This document shows, in pieces, positions 1 to 7,989 of a stretch of DNA of 64,000 nt. The translations under genes and the position numbers were made by a program. Source of the DNA: Gemmatimonadales bacterium (GTDB lineage: Bacteria > Gemmatimonadota > Gemmatimonadetes > Gemmatimonadales > GWC2-71-9); the NCBI GenBank assembly GCA_025934955.1, contig JAICWE010000004.1, positions 1 to 64,000 on the forward strand, written 5' to 3'. Below the pieces are notes generated by a model, which saw only the letters and a list, made by a program, of their open reading frames with translations, did not search any database and was not told the DNA's origin. Within the stretch, counting starts at the first letter, position 1. Each line of letters starts with the position of its first letter.

Positions 1-225
1 GCCGCGGCGGCGCCCGCCGCTCCGCTGCCCGAGCGTTTCGCGGCCGCGGGCCGGCGCGTGCTCGCGCTGGTGGAGCGCGGCCCGGGCGATCGCGCCTCGG
101 CGCTGGATCTCCTCGCCGCCGATGCGCTCATCACGCTCGCGCTGCTCGCGCAGGCGGAGCAGGCGCCGGACCGACTCGCCGCCTTTGCGCGGGCGCAGCT
201 CCCCGCGGCTCCGTCGCGTGATTGA
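1..225 (+). CDS. C-terminal fragment of an unidentified protein
   Basis: Frame 1 is open from the window edge to TGA at 223-225 and gives the last 74 residues of a protein whose start lies outside. The fragment is Ala/Leu/Arg rich and looks helical (for example LLAADALITLALLAQAEQ). I recognise no family. Its stop overlaps the proposed GTG start of the next gene (218) by 8 bases, a spacing used elsewhere in this window for co-translated genes, which supports this frame being real. Confidence 0.5.
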   Translation, partial: AAAAPAAPLPERFAAAGRRVLALVERGPGDRASALDLLAADALITLALLAQAEQAPDRLAAFARAQLPAAPSRD

Positions 226-982
226 TCTCCACTCCCACCTGCTTCCCGCCGTGGACGACGGCGCGCGCACCGTCGAGCAGTCGGTGCGCGTGCTGCGCTA
301 CATGGCGGAACACGGCGTGACCGACGTCTGCCTGACGCCACACCTGCTCGCGAGCGAGACCGAAGCCGGCGTGCCCCCCCGCCAGGACGCCGCGTTCGCC
401 GTCCTCAGCGCGGCCGCGCCCGAGCTGCCGCGCCTCCATCGCGCCGCCGAGATCATGCTCGACCGGCCGCTCCCGGCCGTCGTCGCGCGCGACGGGCGGT
501 TCAGGATCGCAGGCAGCCGCTACGTGCTGGTCGAATTTCCCCGCCTCATCGCCGCGCAGGCGGTGCGGCTCGCGCTGTCGCACGTCGCCGAACTCGGGCT
601 GGTGCCGCTGCTGGCGCATCCCGAGCGCTACAGCTCCTGCTCGCCGGACGCGGTGAGCCGCTGGCGCACTACCGGTGCCCGGATGCAGCTCGACGCCAAC
701 ACCCTGCTCTCACCATATCCGCGGGGCGAGCGGGCACGCGCGCTCCTCGCCGCCGGGCTCGGTGACATCGTCGCGGCGGACAACCACGGCGACGATCGCA
801 CCATCGCCGCGGTCCGTGACGCGCTCACCGAGCAGGGCGCCGGCGATGAGGCGCGGCTCCTCGCCGAAGAAAACCCGCGCGCGATTCTCGAGGACCGCGC
901 GACGGTGCTGGTCGATCCGGTGGAGCTCAGGCTGTCCCTGCTGAAGCGCCTGCGGCGATTCATGGGGGGAGGCGAGGAGTGA
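218..982 (+). CDS. CpsB/CapC-type tyrosine-protein phosphatase (PHP fold)
   Basis: Predicted 254-residue PHP-fold phosphatase of the CpsB/YwqE family. Such enzymes use a metal cluster to dephosphorylate bacterial tyrosine kinases that control capsule or exopolysaccharide synthesis. The family N-terminus is present as DLHSHLLPAVDDG at residues 3-15, HPERY lies at 134-138 and a late metal-ligand motif AADNHG at 187-191. I chose GTG 218 because the PHP motif must lie at the extreme N-terminus; the longer reading from 122 adds only Arg/Ser-rich residues typical of an out-of-frame shadow. No tyrosine kinase gene is visible in the window; the polysaccharide locus begins about 8 kb downstream, so a link to it is inference. 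Confidence 0.85.
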   Translation: MIDLHSHLLPAVDDGARTVEQSVRVLRYMAEHGVTDVCLTPHLLASETEAGVPPRQDAAFAVLSAAAPELPRLHRAAEIMLDRPLPAVVARDGRFRIAGSRYVLVEFPRLIAAQAVRLALSHVAELGLVPLLAHPERYSSCSPDAVSRWRTTGARMQLDANTLLSPYPRGERARALLAAGLGDIVAADNHGDDRTIAAVRDALTEQGAGDEARLLAEENPRAILEDRATVLVDPVELRLSLLKRLRRFMGGGEE

Positions 983-1731
983 TGGGCCTGGCGGGGCAGG
1001 TGGTGCTGGTGACCGGCGGCAGCCGCGGCGTCGGCCGCGCGGTGGCGCTCGCCGCGGCCGCCGCGGGCGCGGATGTGGCGCTCACCTGTCACACGCGGCG
1101 CGCCGAGGCGGAGGCGGTGGCGCGCCAAGTCGAGGCGCTCGGCCGGCGCGCGGTGGTGGACGGCGGCGACCATGCCGACCCGGCAGTGGCCGCGCGCTTC
1201 GTTGCCACCGTGGAGGAGACGTTAGGCAGTCTGGACCACTTCGTGGCCAATGCCGGCGTGTGGCCGCTCGAGGAGGTGCCGCTCGCTGCGATGCCGGACG
1301 CGCGCTGGCGCGAGACGCTGCGGGTAAATCTCGACGGCGTTTTCGCAACGACGCGCGCGGCGCTCCGGGCGCTCCGGCCGGGCGGCTCGGTCGTGCTCGT
1401 CGCCAGCACCGCCGCGCAGCGGGGCGAAGCGTTCCACGCCGACTACGCCGCCAGCAAGGGCGCGCTGGTCTCGCTCACCAAGTCGCTCGCGGTCGAGTGC
1501 GCACCGGCCGTGCGCGTCAATTGCGTGGCGCCGGGCTGGATCGACACCGAGATGAGCGCGGGCGCCCTCCGCGGCGAGGCCCGCGCGCGGATCGAGGCGT
1601 CCATCCCGCTCGCCCGCATTGCGACCGCGGACGACATCGCCGGCCCGATCATCTTTCTGATGAGCCCACTCGCGCGGCACGTCACCGGCGAGATCCTGAA
1701 CGTGAACGGCGGCAGCGTGCTCTGCGGCTGA
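982..1731 (+). CDS. SDR-family oxidoreductase (FabG-like)
   Basis: A classical short-chain dehydrogenase/reductase of 249 residues, the usual length. The cofactor motif TGGSRGVG is at 11-18, NAG at 90-92, and the catalytic triad is S142, Y155, K159 (YAASK). The C-terminus ends in the NVNGG pattern typical of 3-oxoacyl-ACP reductase-like enzymes. The substrate cannot be told from sequence; FabG proper is possible, but no fatty-acid genes are adjacent. ATG 982 overlaps the stop of the phosphatase by one base (TGATG) behind a purine-rich GGGAGGCGAGGAG; GTG 979 is an alternative start. Confidence 0.82.
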   Translation: MGLAGQVVLVTGGSRGVGRAVALAAAAAGADVALTCHTRRAEAEAVARQVEALGRRAVVDGGDHADPAVAARFVATVEETLGSLDHFVANAGVWPLEEVPLAAMPDARWRETLRVNLDGVFATTRAALRALRPGGSVVLVASTAAQRGEAFHADYAASKGALVSLTKSLAVECAPAVRVNCVAPGWIDTEMSAGALRGEARARIEASIPLARIATADDIAGPIIFLMSPLARHVTGEILNVNGGSVLCG

Positions 1732-1735
1732 GCCG

Positions 1736-2701
1736 ATGATCCACATCCTCTTCACCGGCGGCACCATTTCGATGCGGCGCGACAGCGCGGCCGGCGGCAA
1801 CGTGCCGGCGCACGGCGGCGACGCGCTGCTGGCGCTCGCGCCGGGGGTCGAGCGCATCGCACCGGTGCGCGTGGAGGACTGGGCTCGTCGCCCCGCGTGC
1901 CACTTCGGTCTCGGCGATCTCTGGCGGCTGCGCGAGCGGGTGCGCGAGATCGCAGCGGGCGGCGACGCGACCGGTATCGTCGTCACGCACGGCACCGACA
2001 CCCTCGAGGAGAGCGCCTACCTCATGGCGCGCACGCTCGACACCACCATCCCCGTGGTCCTCACCGGCGCGATGCGCACCGCCGACGATCCCGACTGGGA
2101 CGGCGCCGCCAACCTGACCGATGCGGTGCGCGTGGCCGCGAGCCCGCTGAGCCGCGGGCGCGGCGCGCTCGTCGTGTTCGCCGGCTCCATCTGGCGCGGC
2201 GAGGACGCGGTTAAGGTAGAGGCGACGGCGCTCGCGGCGTTCGGCGCGCCGCACGACGTGCGCACGGGAGCGGTTTCGGCGCACGCGGTGGACTACGAGC
2301 TCGCGGCGCATCCGCGCGCACCGCTCTCGCCCCGCGGCCTCACGGCGCGCGTGGCGCTCGTCGCGCTGGTACCCGGTGACGACGGCGCCCTGCTCGACGC
2401 CGCGCTCCCGTCGCACGACGGCGTGGTGCTGATCGCGTTCGGCAGCGGCAACGCGCCGCCCGGCATCGTGCCGGCGCTGCGGCGCTGGACCGACTCGGGG
2501 AAGCCGGTGGTGCTCGCCACGCGCTGCGCTCTCGGACAGGTGACGCCGCTCTACGCCTTCGAGGGCGGCGGCGCCCAGCTCGTGCGGCTCGGCGTGCGTC
2601 CCGCCGGGCCGCGCACGGCGTGGCAGGCGCGGATGGAGTTGTGCATCGCGCTGTCCGCCGGCGTCCCGTACGGCGGCGAGCCCCAGCATGACCTTCCCTG
2701 A
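1736..2701 (+). CDS. L-asparaginase (type I/II asparaginase fold)
   Basis: Hydrolyses L-asparagine to aspartate and ammonia. The 321-residue protein has both threonine signatures of the family: FTGGTIS at 6-12 with the nucleophilic Thr, and THGTDTLEE at 84-92 with the Thr/Asp pair. The GAMR motif follows. No signal peptide is seen, so it is probably cytoplasmic. It begins 4 bases after the SDR stop and runs 14 bases into cca, so the three genes are probably co-transcribed. A second, unrelated asparaginase lies at 38950. Confidence 0.88.
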   Translation: MIHILFTGGTISMRRDSAAGGNVPAHGGDALLALAPGVERIAPVRVEDWARRPACHFGLGDLWRLRERVREIAAGGDATGIVVTHGTDTLEESAYLMARTLDTTIPVVLTGAMRTADDPDWDGAANLTDAVRVAASPLSRGRGALVVFAGSIWRGEDAVKVEATALAAFGAPHDVRTGAVSAHAVDYELAAHPRAPLSPRGLTARVALVALVPGDDGALLDAALPSHDGVVLIAFGSGNAPPGIVPALRRWTDSGKPVVLATRCALGQVTPLYAFEGGGAQLVRLGVRPAGPRTAWQARMELCIALSAGVPYGGEPQHDLP

Positions 2702-3872
2702 ACGCCTGGAGATTCCGGAGACGGTCCTAGAGCTCGCGCGCACGCTCGAGCAGGCGGGACACGAGGCATGGTGCGTCGGCGGCGCGATCCGTGACCGCCT
2801 GCTCGGCGTGCCCGGCGGCGATGTGGACCTCGCCACGTCGGCGAAGCCGGAAGAGGTGCAGCGCCTCTTCCGTCGCACGGTCCCCGTCGGCATTCGCTTC
2901 GGCACCGTCGCCGTGCTCGACCGCGCCGGCGCCCCGCACGAGGTCACCACATTCCGCCACGACGTCGAGACCGACGGCCGCCACGCCGTGGTCCGCTACG
3001 GTGCGTCGCTGGAGGAAGATCTCGCGCGGCGGGACTTCACCATCAACGCCATCGCGTACCATCCGCTCCGCCACGAGTGGCGCGACCCGTTCGGCGGCGC
3101 GGCGGACCTCTCGGCCAACCTCATCCGCGCGGTCGGCGATCCGGCGCAGCGATTCCGCGAGGATTACCTGCGGATTCTTCGCGCGCTGCGGTTCGCCGCG
3201 CGGCTCGGCTTCGTCGTCGACCCCGCGACGTGGGCCGCGGCCCGCACGGAAGCGCCCGGGCTCGCCGGGCTCTCGGCCGAGCGGGTGCGGGACGAGTGGT
3301 TCAAGGGCCTGCGCACGGCGGCGGAGCCGGAGCGGCTGGTGTCGCTCTGGCGCGAGGTCGGCGCCGCCGCGGTGTGGCTGCCGGAGCTGGCCGAGCGCGC
3401 GCTGCCGGGCGCGGGCGGCGCGGGTGAGGGACGGGACCCGGTCCTCCTCACCGTGGCGCTCACCGGCCCGCAGGCGCCGGCGGTGCTGCGGAGACTGCGT
3501 GCGTCCAACGCCGAGATCGCACGCGCGGAGGCGATCGTGCGCGGTCCCGCCGCGCCCGCCTCGTTCGACGAGACGACGGTCCGCCGCTGGCTCGCCGCCG
3601 TCGGACCCGCGGCGGCCGATCACGTCGCGCTGCATCGCGTCGAGCACGGCGGGGAGCCGGCGTGGGCCGCGGCCGCCCGGCGCATCGTGGCGCGCGGCGA
3701 TGCGACCAGCCGTTCCACGCTCGCCGTGAACGGCGCGGATCTCATCACGCTTGGCATTGCCCCCGGTCCCGCACTTGGCGCGCTGCTCGACCGTCTGCTC
3801 GAGCGCGTGCTCGACGACCCGTCGCTCAACCAGCGCGACCGTCTCCTGTCCCTCGCGCGGGAGCTCGCGTGA
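2688..3872 (+). CDS. cca: CCA tRNA nucleotidyltransferase / poly(A) polymerase family
   Basis: Class II nucleotidyltransferase that adds or repairs the 3' CCA of tRNA, which this genome needs because neither tRNA in the window encodes CCA. Residues 29-47 hold CVGGAIRDRLLG and the catalytic GGDVDLA acidic pair. The RRDFTINAIAY and RILRALRFAARLGF motifs of the head and neck domains follow. The 394-residue length is normal. The start at 2688 overlaps the asparaginase C-terminus by 14 bases, and the stop overlaps the ZIP transporter start (GTGA). Confidence 0.92.
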   Translation: MTFPERLEIPETVLELARTLEQAGHEAWCVGGAIRDRLLGVPGGDVDLATSAKPEEVQRLFRRTVPVGIRFGTVAVLDRAGAPHEVTTFRHDVETDGRHAVVRYGASLEEDLARRDFTINAIAYHPLRHEWRDPFGGAADLSANLIRAVGDPAQRFREDYLRILRALRFAARLGFVVDPATWAAARTEAPGLAGLSAERVRDEWFKGLRTAAEPERLVSLWREVGAAAVWLPELAERALPGAGGAGEGRDPVLLTVALTGPQAPAVLRRLRASNAEIARAEAIVRGPAAPASFDETTVRRWLAAVGPAAADHVALHRVEHGGEPAWAAAARRIVARGDATSRSTLAVNGADLITLGIAPGPALGALLDRLLERVLDDPSLNQRDRLLSLARELA

Positions 3873-4579
3873 CGGCGCTCGGCTTCGCCATCGTCGCTGC
3901 GCTGGCCAACCTGATCGGCGCGTACATCGTCATCCGCCACCTGCGCGGCGGCCTTCGAGTCACCGAAGGCGCCATCGCGTTCGGCGCGGGGTTCATGCTG
4001 GCGGTCGCGGTGACCGAGATGCTCCCGGAGGCGTTCGCGCTGAACCCGCGCGGCGCCGCGTTCTTCGTCCTTGCCGGCTACCTCGCGGTCCACCTCACGC
4101 AGCACGTCCTTACGCCACACCTGCACTTCGGTGAAGAGACCCACCACGTGAGCGCCGCGGCCGGCGTGTCGGCGCTGCTCGGACTCACGCTGCATACGTT
4201 CTTCGACGGCGTGGCGATCGCCAGCGGCTTCCTCGTCTCGGGCGAGCTGGGCGTGCTGCTCTTTCTGGCGGTCTTCCTGCACAAGCTGCCGGAAGGCGTC
4301 ACCGTCGCGAGCGTCATGCTGGCCGGCGGTCAGGGTGCTGCGCGAGCGCTGCTCTCGGCGCTCGTGCTCGGCGTCGCGACGGTGCTCGGCGTGCTGCTCA
4401 CTCAGCGCGCGGCCGGGCTCGCCGAGCACGGGCTGGCGCTCTCGGCCGGCGTCACGCTGTATGTGGCCGCGTCCAACCTCGTCCCCGAGTTCCAGGCCAA
4501 GCGCGGCTGGGGCACGGCGCTGCCCTTCTTCGGCGGCGCGGCGGCGTTCTTCCTCACCCGCCTGCTGCTCGAGCGCTAG
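3869..4579 (+). CDS. ZIP-family divalent metal transporter
   Basis: An inner-membrane protein of 236 residues with about eight hydrophobic helices. The two signature transmembrane helices of ZIP permeases are clear: LHTFFDGVAIASG near 108-120, and HKLPEGVTVAS near 138-148, whose His and Glu bind the metal. The loop between helices 3 and 4 is His-rich (THHV). It likely moves zinc or another divalent cation; the exact metal is not predictable. Start GTG 3869 overlaps the cca stop in a GTGA junction; the longer reading from 3662 is a cca shadow. Confidence 0.87.
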   Translation: MTALGFAIVAALANLIGAYIVIRHLRGGLRVTEGAIAFGAGFMLAVAVTEMLPEAFALNPRGAAFFVLAGYLAVHLTQHVLTPHLHFGEETHHVSAAAGVSALLGLTLHTFFDGVAIASGFLVSGELGVLLFLAVFLHKLPEGVTVASVMLAGGQGAARALLSALVLGVATVLGVLLTQRAAGLAEHGLALSAGVTLYVAASNLVPEFQAKRGWGTALPFFGGAAAFFLTRLLLER

Positions 4580-4582
4580 ACT
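4577..4582 (+). promoter_or_regulatory. Candidate -10 element for rarA
   Basis: TAGACT matches TATAAT at four of six positions and ends 6 bases before the ATG at 4589. Transcription would then begin at or next to the start codon. No clear -35 box is visible. It overlaps the ZIP transporter stop codon. Confidence 0.3.
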
Positions 4583-4588
4583 TCCTCC

Positions 4589-5941
4589 ATGGCCCGCAAG
4601 CGTTCCGCCCCCGCCGACGACAGCTCGCTCTTCGAGGCGCAGCGGCTGGCGCAGCCGCTCGCCGCGCGCATGCGGCCGCGCTCGCTCGATGAGTACGTCG
4701 GGCAGGAGCAGCTCCTGGCGCCGGGACGGCCGCTCCGCGACGCCATCGAGCGTGGCACGCCGGGCTCGATGATTCTCTGGGGCCCGCCCGGCTCGGGCAA
4801 GACGACGCTGGGCCATCTCATCGCCGAGACCACCGACCGCGTGTTCGTCCCGTTCAGCGCGGTCACCGAGGGCGTGCCCCGCATCCGCGAGATCGTCACC
4901 GAAGCGCGCGGGCGCCTCGCGTCGGGCGGCGCGCAGACGATTCTCTTCATCGACGAGATCCACCGGCTCAACAAGGCGCAGCAGGACAGTCTGCTGCCGC
5001 CGGTGGAGCAGGGCACGGTGACGCTGGTCGGCGCCACGACCGAGAACCCGAGCTTCGAGCTGAACGGTGCACTGCTCTCGCGCACCCGCGTCTTCGTGCT
5101 GCAGCCGCTCGGCGCGGAGGACATCGCCCGGTTGGTGCGGCGTGCGCTCGGCGACAGCGAACGCGGACTCGGCACGCTGGAGCTCGTCGCGGACGCCGCC
5201 GCCGTCGCGCTCATCGCCGAGGAGGCCGACGGCGACGCGCGCCGAGCGCTCACGGTGCTCGAGGCCGCCGCGGCGCACGTCGGACTTCGCGGCCACGTGA
5301 CGGTGGAGGTGGCGCGGGAGGCGATGCAGAAGCGGTTCGCGCGCTACGACAAGGCCGGCGAGGAGCACTTCAACCTGCTCTCCGCGTATCACAAGTCGCT
5401 CCGCGGCAGCGATCCGCAGGGCGCGCTCTACTGGATGGCGCGCATGCTCGACGGCGGGGAGGATCCGATGACGCTCTTCCGCCGCGCCATCGCGATGGCG
5501 GCGGAGGACATCGGCCTGGCCGACCCGAACGCCCTGGTGTTGGCGGTGTCGGCTCGCGACGCGTTTCACATGCTGGGGCCGCCGGAGGGATACCTGCCGC
5601 TGGCGGAGATGACGATCTACCTGGCCACCGCGCCGAAGTCGAACAGTGCCAAGCGTGCGCTCGACGCCGCGCTGGAGGCGGCGCGCGACACGCCGGCCGC
5701 GCCGGTGCCGCTCCACATCCGCAACGCGCCGACCCGGCTCATGAAGGAGCTGGGGTACTTCAAGGGCTACAAGTACGCTCACGACTCGCCGGACGCGTAC
5801 CTGCCGCAGCAGTACCTCCCCGACGAGCTGCGCGACGCGGCGCTGTACACGCCGGGCGCCTTCGGCTATGAGCGCAAGATCGCCGAGCGGCTGGAGTGGT
5901 GGCGCCGGCGGGCGGCCGGCGCGGAGCCGGAGGGCGAGTAG
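4589..5941 (+). CDS. rarA: RarA/MgsA replication-associated AAA+ ATPase
   Basis: Recombination factor of the RarA/Mgs1/WRNIP1 family that acts at stalled replication forks with single-strand binding protein. Walker A GPPGSGKT is at 65-72, Walker B LFIDEIHRLNK at 119-129 and sensor 1 TTENPSF follows. The C-terminal half has the family's oligomerisation region (YDKAGEEHFN, then HKSLRGSDPQGALYW). Length 450 is standard. A -10-like TAGACT (4577-4582) sits 6 bases before the ATG, suggesting its own near-leaderless transcript. Confidence 0.94.
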   Translation: MARKRSAPADDSSLFEAQRLAQPLAARMRPRSLDEYVGQEQLLAPGRPLRDAIERGTPGSMILWGPPGSGKTTLGHLIAETTDRVFVPFSAVTEGVPRIREIVTEARGRLASGGAQTILFIDEIHRLNKAQQDSLLPPVEQGTVTLVGATTENPSFELNGALLSRTRVFVLQPLGAEDIARLVRRALGDSERGLGTLELVADAAAVALIAEEADGDARRALTVLEAAAAHVGLRGHVTVEVAREAMQKRFARYDKAGEEHFNLLSAYHKSLRGSDPQGALYWMARMLDGGEDPMTLFRRAIAMAAEDIGLADPNALVLAVSARDAFHMLGPPEGYLPLAEMTIYLATAPKSNSAKRALDAALEAARDTPAAPVPLHIRNAPTRLMKELGYFKGYKYAHDSPDAYLPQQYLPDELRDAALYTPGAFGYERKIAERLEWWRRRAAGAEPEGE

Positions 5942-5970
5942 GGTGCGCGGGGCGTCCCCTGCCGCTTGTG

Positions 5971-5976
5971 TATATT
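5971..5976 (+). promoter_or_regulatory. Candidate -10 element TATATT upstream of small ORF and hflX
   Basis: TATATT matches the -10 consensus at five of six positions and stands out in very G+C-rich surroundings. It ends 5 bases before ATG 5982, so the transcript would start at the codon. No good -35 hexamer is visible at 16-18 bases. It is the only obvious promoter for hflX. Confidence 0.45.
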
Positions 5977-5981
5977 GCGCC

Positions 5982-6101
5982 ATGCGACCCGATTTCCGGC
6001 AGCTGGTATTCGAGGTGCCGTCCAGCGGCATGACTACCGTGGTGCTGCCGATCCGCTTCACCCGGAACACAACCGTTCCGCCGGACACCGTCCGGCACTA
6101 G
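5982..6101 (+). CDS. Small 39-residue ORF upstream of hflX
   Basis: ATG 5982 opens a 39-codon frame ending in TAG (6099-6101), directly behind the TATATT box. The peptide (MRPDFRQLVF through TVPPDTVRH) is Pro/Thr/Val rich and has no membrane segment or recognised motif. It ends 24 bases before the proposed hflX start and is in the same reading frame as hflX. It could be a leader peptide, a small protein or chance. I do not recognise it. Confidence 0.4.
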   Translation: MRPDFRQLVFEVPSSGMTTVVLPIRFTRNTTVPPDTVRH

Positions 6102-6125
6102 CGCTCCCGCGCGGAAGGAGTCGCC

Positions 6126-7451
6126 ATTCGAGAGCCGATCGACGTTCGTGACCCGGTGGAGCGGGCGCTGCTGGTGGCGGCACCCCGCAAGGGCTCCCCG
6201 GACGGACGCCACATCACCGAGCACCTCGACGAGCTGGCCCAGCTGGTGGACACCGCCGGCGCCGACGTCGTGGGTCGCATCTCGCAGCAGATCGTTTCAC
6301 CCAATCCCGGCACGCTGATCGGCGAGGGGAAGGTCGAGGAGGTGCGTGACCTCGTCGGCGCCGCCGGTGCCACGCTGGTCATCTTCGACGAAGAGCTTAG
6401 CCCGGTGCAGGGCGCCAATCTCGAGCGCGAGCTGGGGGTGCGCGTCATGGACCGCGCGGAGGTGATCCTCGACATCTTCGCCACCCGGGCGCGCAGCCAC
6501 GAGGCCAAGCTCCAGGTGGAGCTGGCGCAGCTGGAGTACCTGCTGCCGCGGCTCACCCGGATGTGGACCCACTTGTCGCGTATTCGCGGCGGCATCGGGC
6601 TCCGCGGACCGGGCGAGACCCAGCTCGAGACCGACCGCCGCATCATCCGCCGGAAGATCGGACTACTGCGCGAGAAGCTGCGCGGGGTCGCGCGGCATCG
6701 CGAAACCATCCGCGCCGGCCGCGAGACGATGCTGAGCGTGGCGCTGGTGGGCTACACCAACGCGGGCAAGTCGAGCATCCTGCGCGCGCTTTCGGGCGAG
6801 CACGAGATCGTGGTCGAGAACCGGCTCTTCGCCACGCTCGACACACTCACCCGGGTCGTGGACCTGGGCGAGGCCGTCCGCGCGCGGGTGACCGACACCG
6901 TCGGCTTCATCCGCAAGCTGCCGCACCATCTCGTCGCCAGCTTCCGCGCCACGCTGGAGGAAGCCCGCGGCGCCGACGCGCTGCTGCACGTCGTGGACGC
7001 GAGCCACCCGGACTGGGAAGGGCAGATGCGGGTGGTGGAGAAGGTGCTGGCCGAGCTGGGGCTGGCCGACCGGCCGCTGATTCCCGTCTTCAACAAGATC
7101 GACGCAATTCCCGATCAGCTCGCCTTTGCGCAGCGGGTCCGCGCGCTCTACCCGGCCGGCGTTCTCACGACGACCATGCGCACCGACGGCATGGTGCCGC
7201 TCAAGCAGCGGCTCCGCGAGCTGGCGCGACTCGACCGCCCGGCGGTCGTCGTCCGCCTGCCGCACGCGGAAGGGGCGCGGCTGGCCGAGGTGTATCGGGT
7301 TGGTGACGTGGTGAGCCGCCGCGACACCGAGGGCGGGGTCGAGCTGGTGGTGCGGGCCGAGCCGTGGCAGGCGGAGCGGTGGCGGGCGGAGGGGATCGAG
7401 GTGCAGGCGGCGCTGACCGGAGCGCGGCGGCGAGCGAGCGGGGAGCGGTAG
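6126..7451 (+). CDS. hflX: HflX ribosome-associated GTPase, possible ATT start
   Basis: GTPase that binds the large ribosomal subunit and rescues stalled or stressed ribosomes. Numbered from ATT 6126 it has 441 residues: an N-terminal HflX domain with PNPGTLIGEGKVEE, a glycine-rich linker ending in GPGETQLETDRR, G1 GYTNAGKS at 209-216, G3 DTVGFIRKLPHHLV and G4 NKID. The start is unusual. A strong Shine-Dalgarno GGAAGGAG (6113-6120) lies 5 bases before ATT 6126, and that frame gives REPIDVRDPVERALL, whereas the nearest conventional start (GTG 6156) has no ribosome site and lies inside this conserved-looking stretch. If the ATT is rejected the gene runs 6156-7451. Confidence 0.9.
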   Translation: MREPIDVRDPVERALLVAAPRKGSPDGRHITEHLDELAQLVDTAGADVVGRISQQIVSPNPGTLIGEGKVEEVRDLVGAAGATLVIFDEELSPVQGANLERELGVRVMDRAEVILDIFATRARSHEAKLQVELAQLEYLLPRLTRMWTHLSRIRGGIGLRGPGETQLETDRRIIRRKIGLLREKLRGVARHRETIRAGRETMLSVALVGYTNAGKSSILRALSGEHEIVVENRLFATLDTLTRVVDLGEAVRARVTDTVGFIRKLPHHLVASFRATLEEARGADALLHVVDASHPDWEGQMRVVEKVLAELGLADRPLIPVFNKIDAIPDQLAFAQRVRALYPAGVLTTTMRTDGMVPLKQRLRELARLDRPAVVVRLPHAEGARLAEVYRVGDVVSRRDTEGGVELVVRAEPWQAERWRAEGIEVQAALTGARRRASGER

Positions 7452-7454
7452 CGC

Positions 7455-7881
7455 GCGACGCCGGGCTGTGGAAATCCGGAGCAAGCGCATCGGGCTTCGC
7501 CGGGACGCGATCGAGCGTCGGCGGAGCCCGATTGGCGTTCAGAGGCACCGCCTTGACGAGCGCAGCAAAGCGATCGGAGCGTCGAGCCGCTGGTCTGACC
7601 TCCAGCTCGGCATTCAGCTGCCGCGGCCCCGGGGAGCAGCCGTTACTCGCCTCGGCCTCCAGCGCCCCGAAGGGGTGGCTGTAGACCGCGGCCTCACACG
7701 CCATGGCCCCGGTCGAGTCCACCGCGGCGAGCGTGGTGTGTTGCCGGTCGGTGACGAAGGCCAGGTTCTCGGGGGCGAGGGCGGGGGCATGGAACTGTTG
7801 CCAGTTCACGTCCACGTTCGGGGCTACCGCCTCGGGGGTCATCGAGAAGTAGAGCTTCCCCGACGGCGTGTACGTCATCAC
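7455..7881 (-). pseudogene. Possible degraded or orphan minus-strand coding stretch
   Basis: In the 538-base gap between hflX and aceA the only reading that looks protein-like is on the minus strand from ATG 7881. It opens with TYTPSGKLYFSMTPEAV, has mixed composition for about 85 residues, then turns Arg/Pro/Ala rich and stays open into the antisense of hflX (to 7201) with no natural stop at the gene border. I recognise no family. A decayed gene fragment or a lineage-specific small protein are both possible. The plus-strand frames in this gap look random. Confidence 0.3.
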
Positions 7882-7932
7882 CGGCTTGATGCTGGCCCAG
7901 AAGTGGCCGCGAACGGACAGCTACAATGACGA

Positions 7933-7961
7933 AACGGCCGGAGGTTCATCCCCCGGCCGTT
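7933..7961 (-). terminator. Hairpin terminator downstream of aceA
   Basis: A perfect 9-bp inverted repeat, AACGGCCGG (7933-7941) and CCGGCCGTT (7953-7961), with an 11-base loop. On the minus strand the stem is followed by TTTCGTC, a short T run. It lies 28 bases past the aceA stop, the expected place for an intrinsic terminator. Confidence 0.7.
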
Positions 7962-7989
7962 CGCCTGCAACCCGCCCGTCAGCCCGCGC

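Noticed and set aside
3620-6088. Long minus-strand open frame of about 820 codons opposite cca, ZIP and rarA
   Set aside because: It is rich in Arg, His, Gln and Ala with no motif, the signature of an antisense shadow in high-G+C DNA; three clear genes lie on the other strand.
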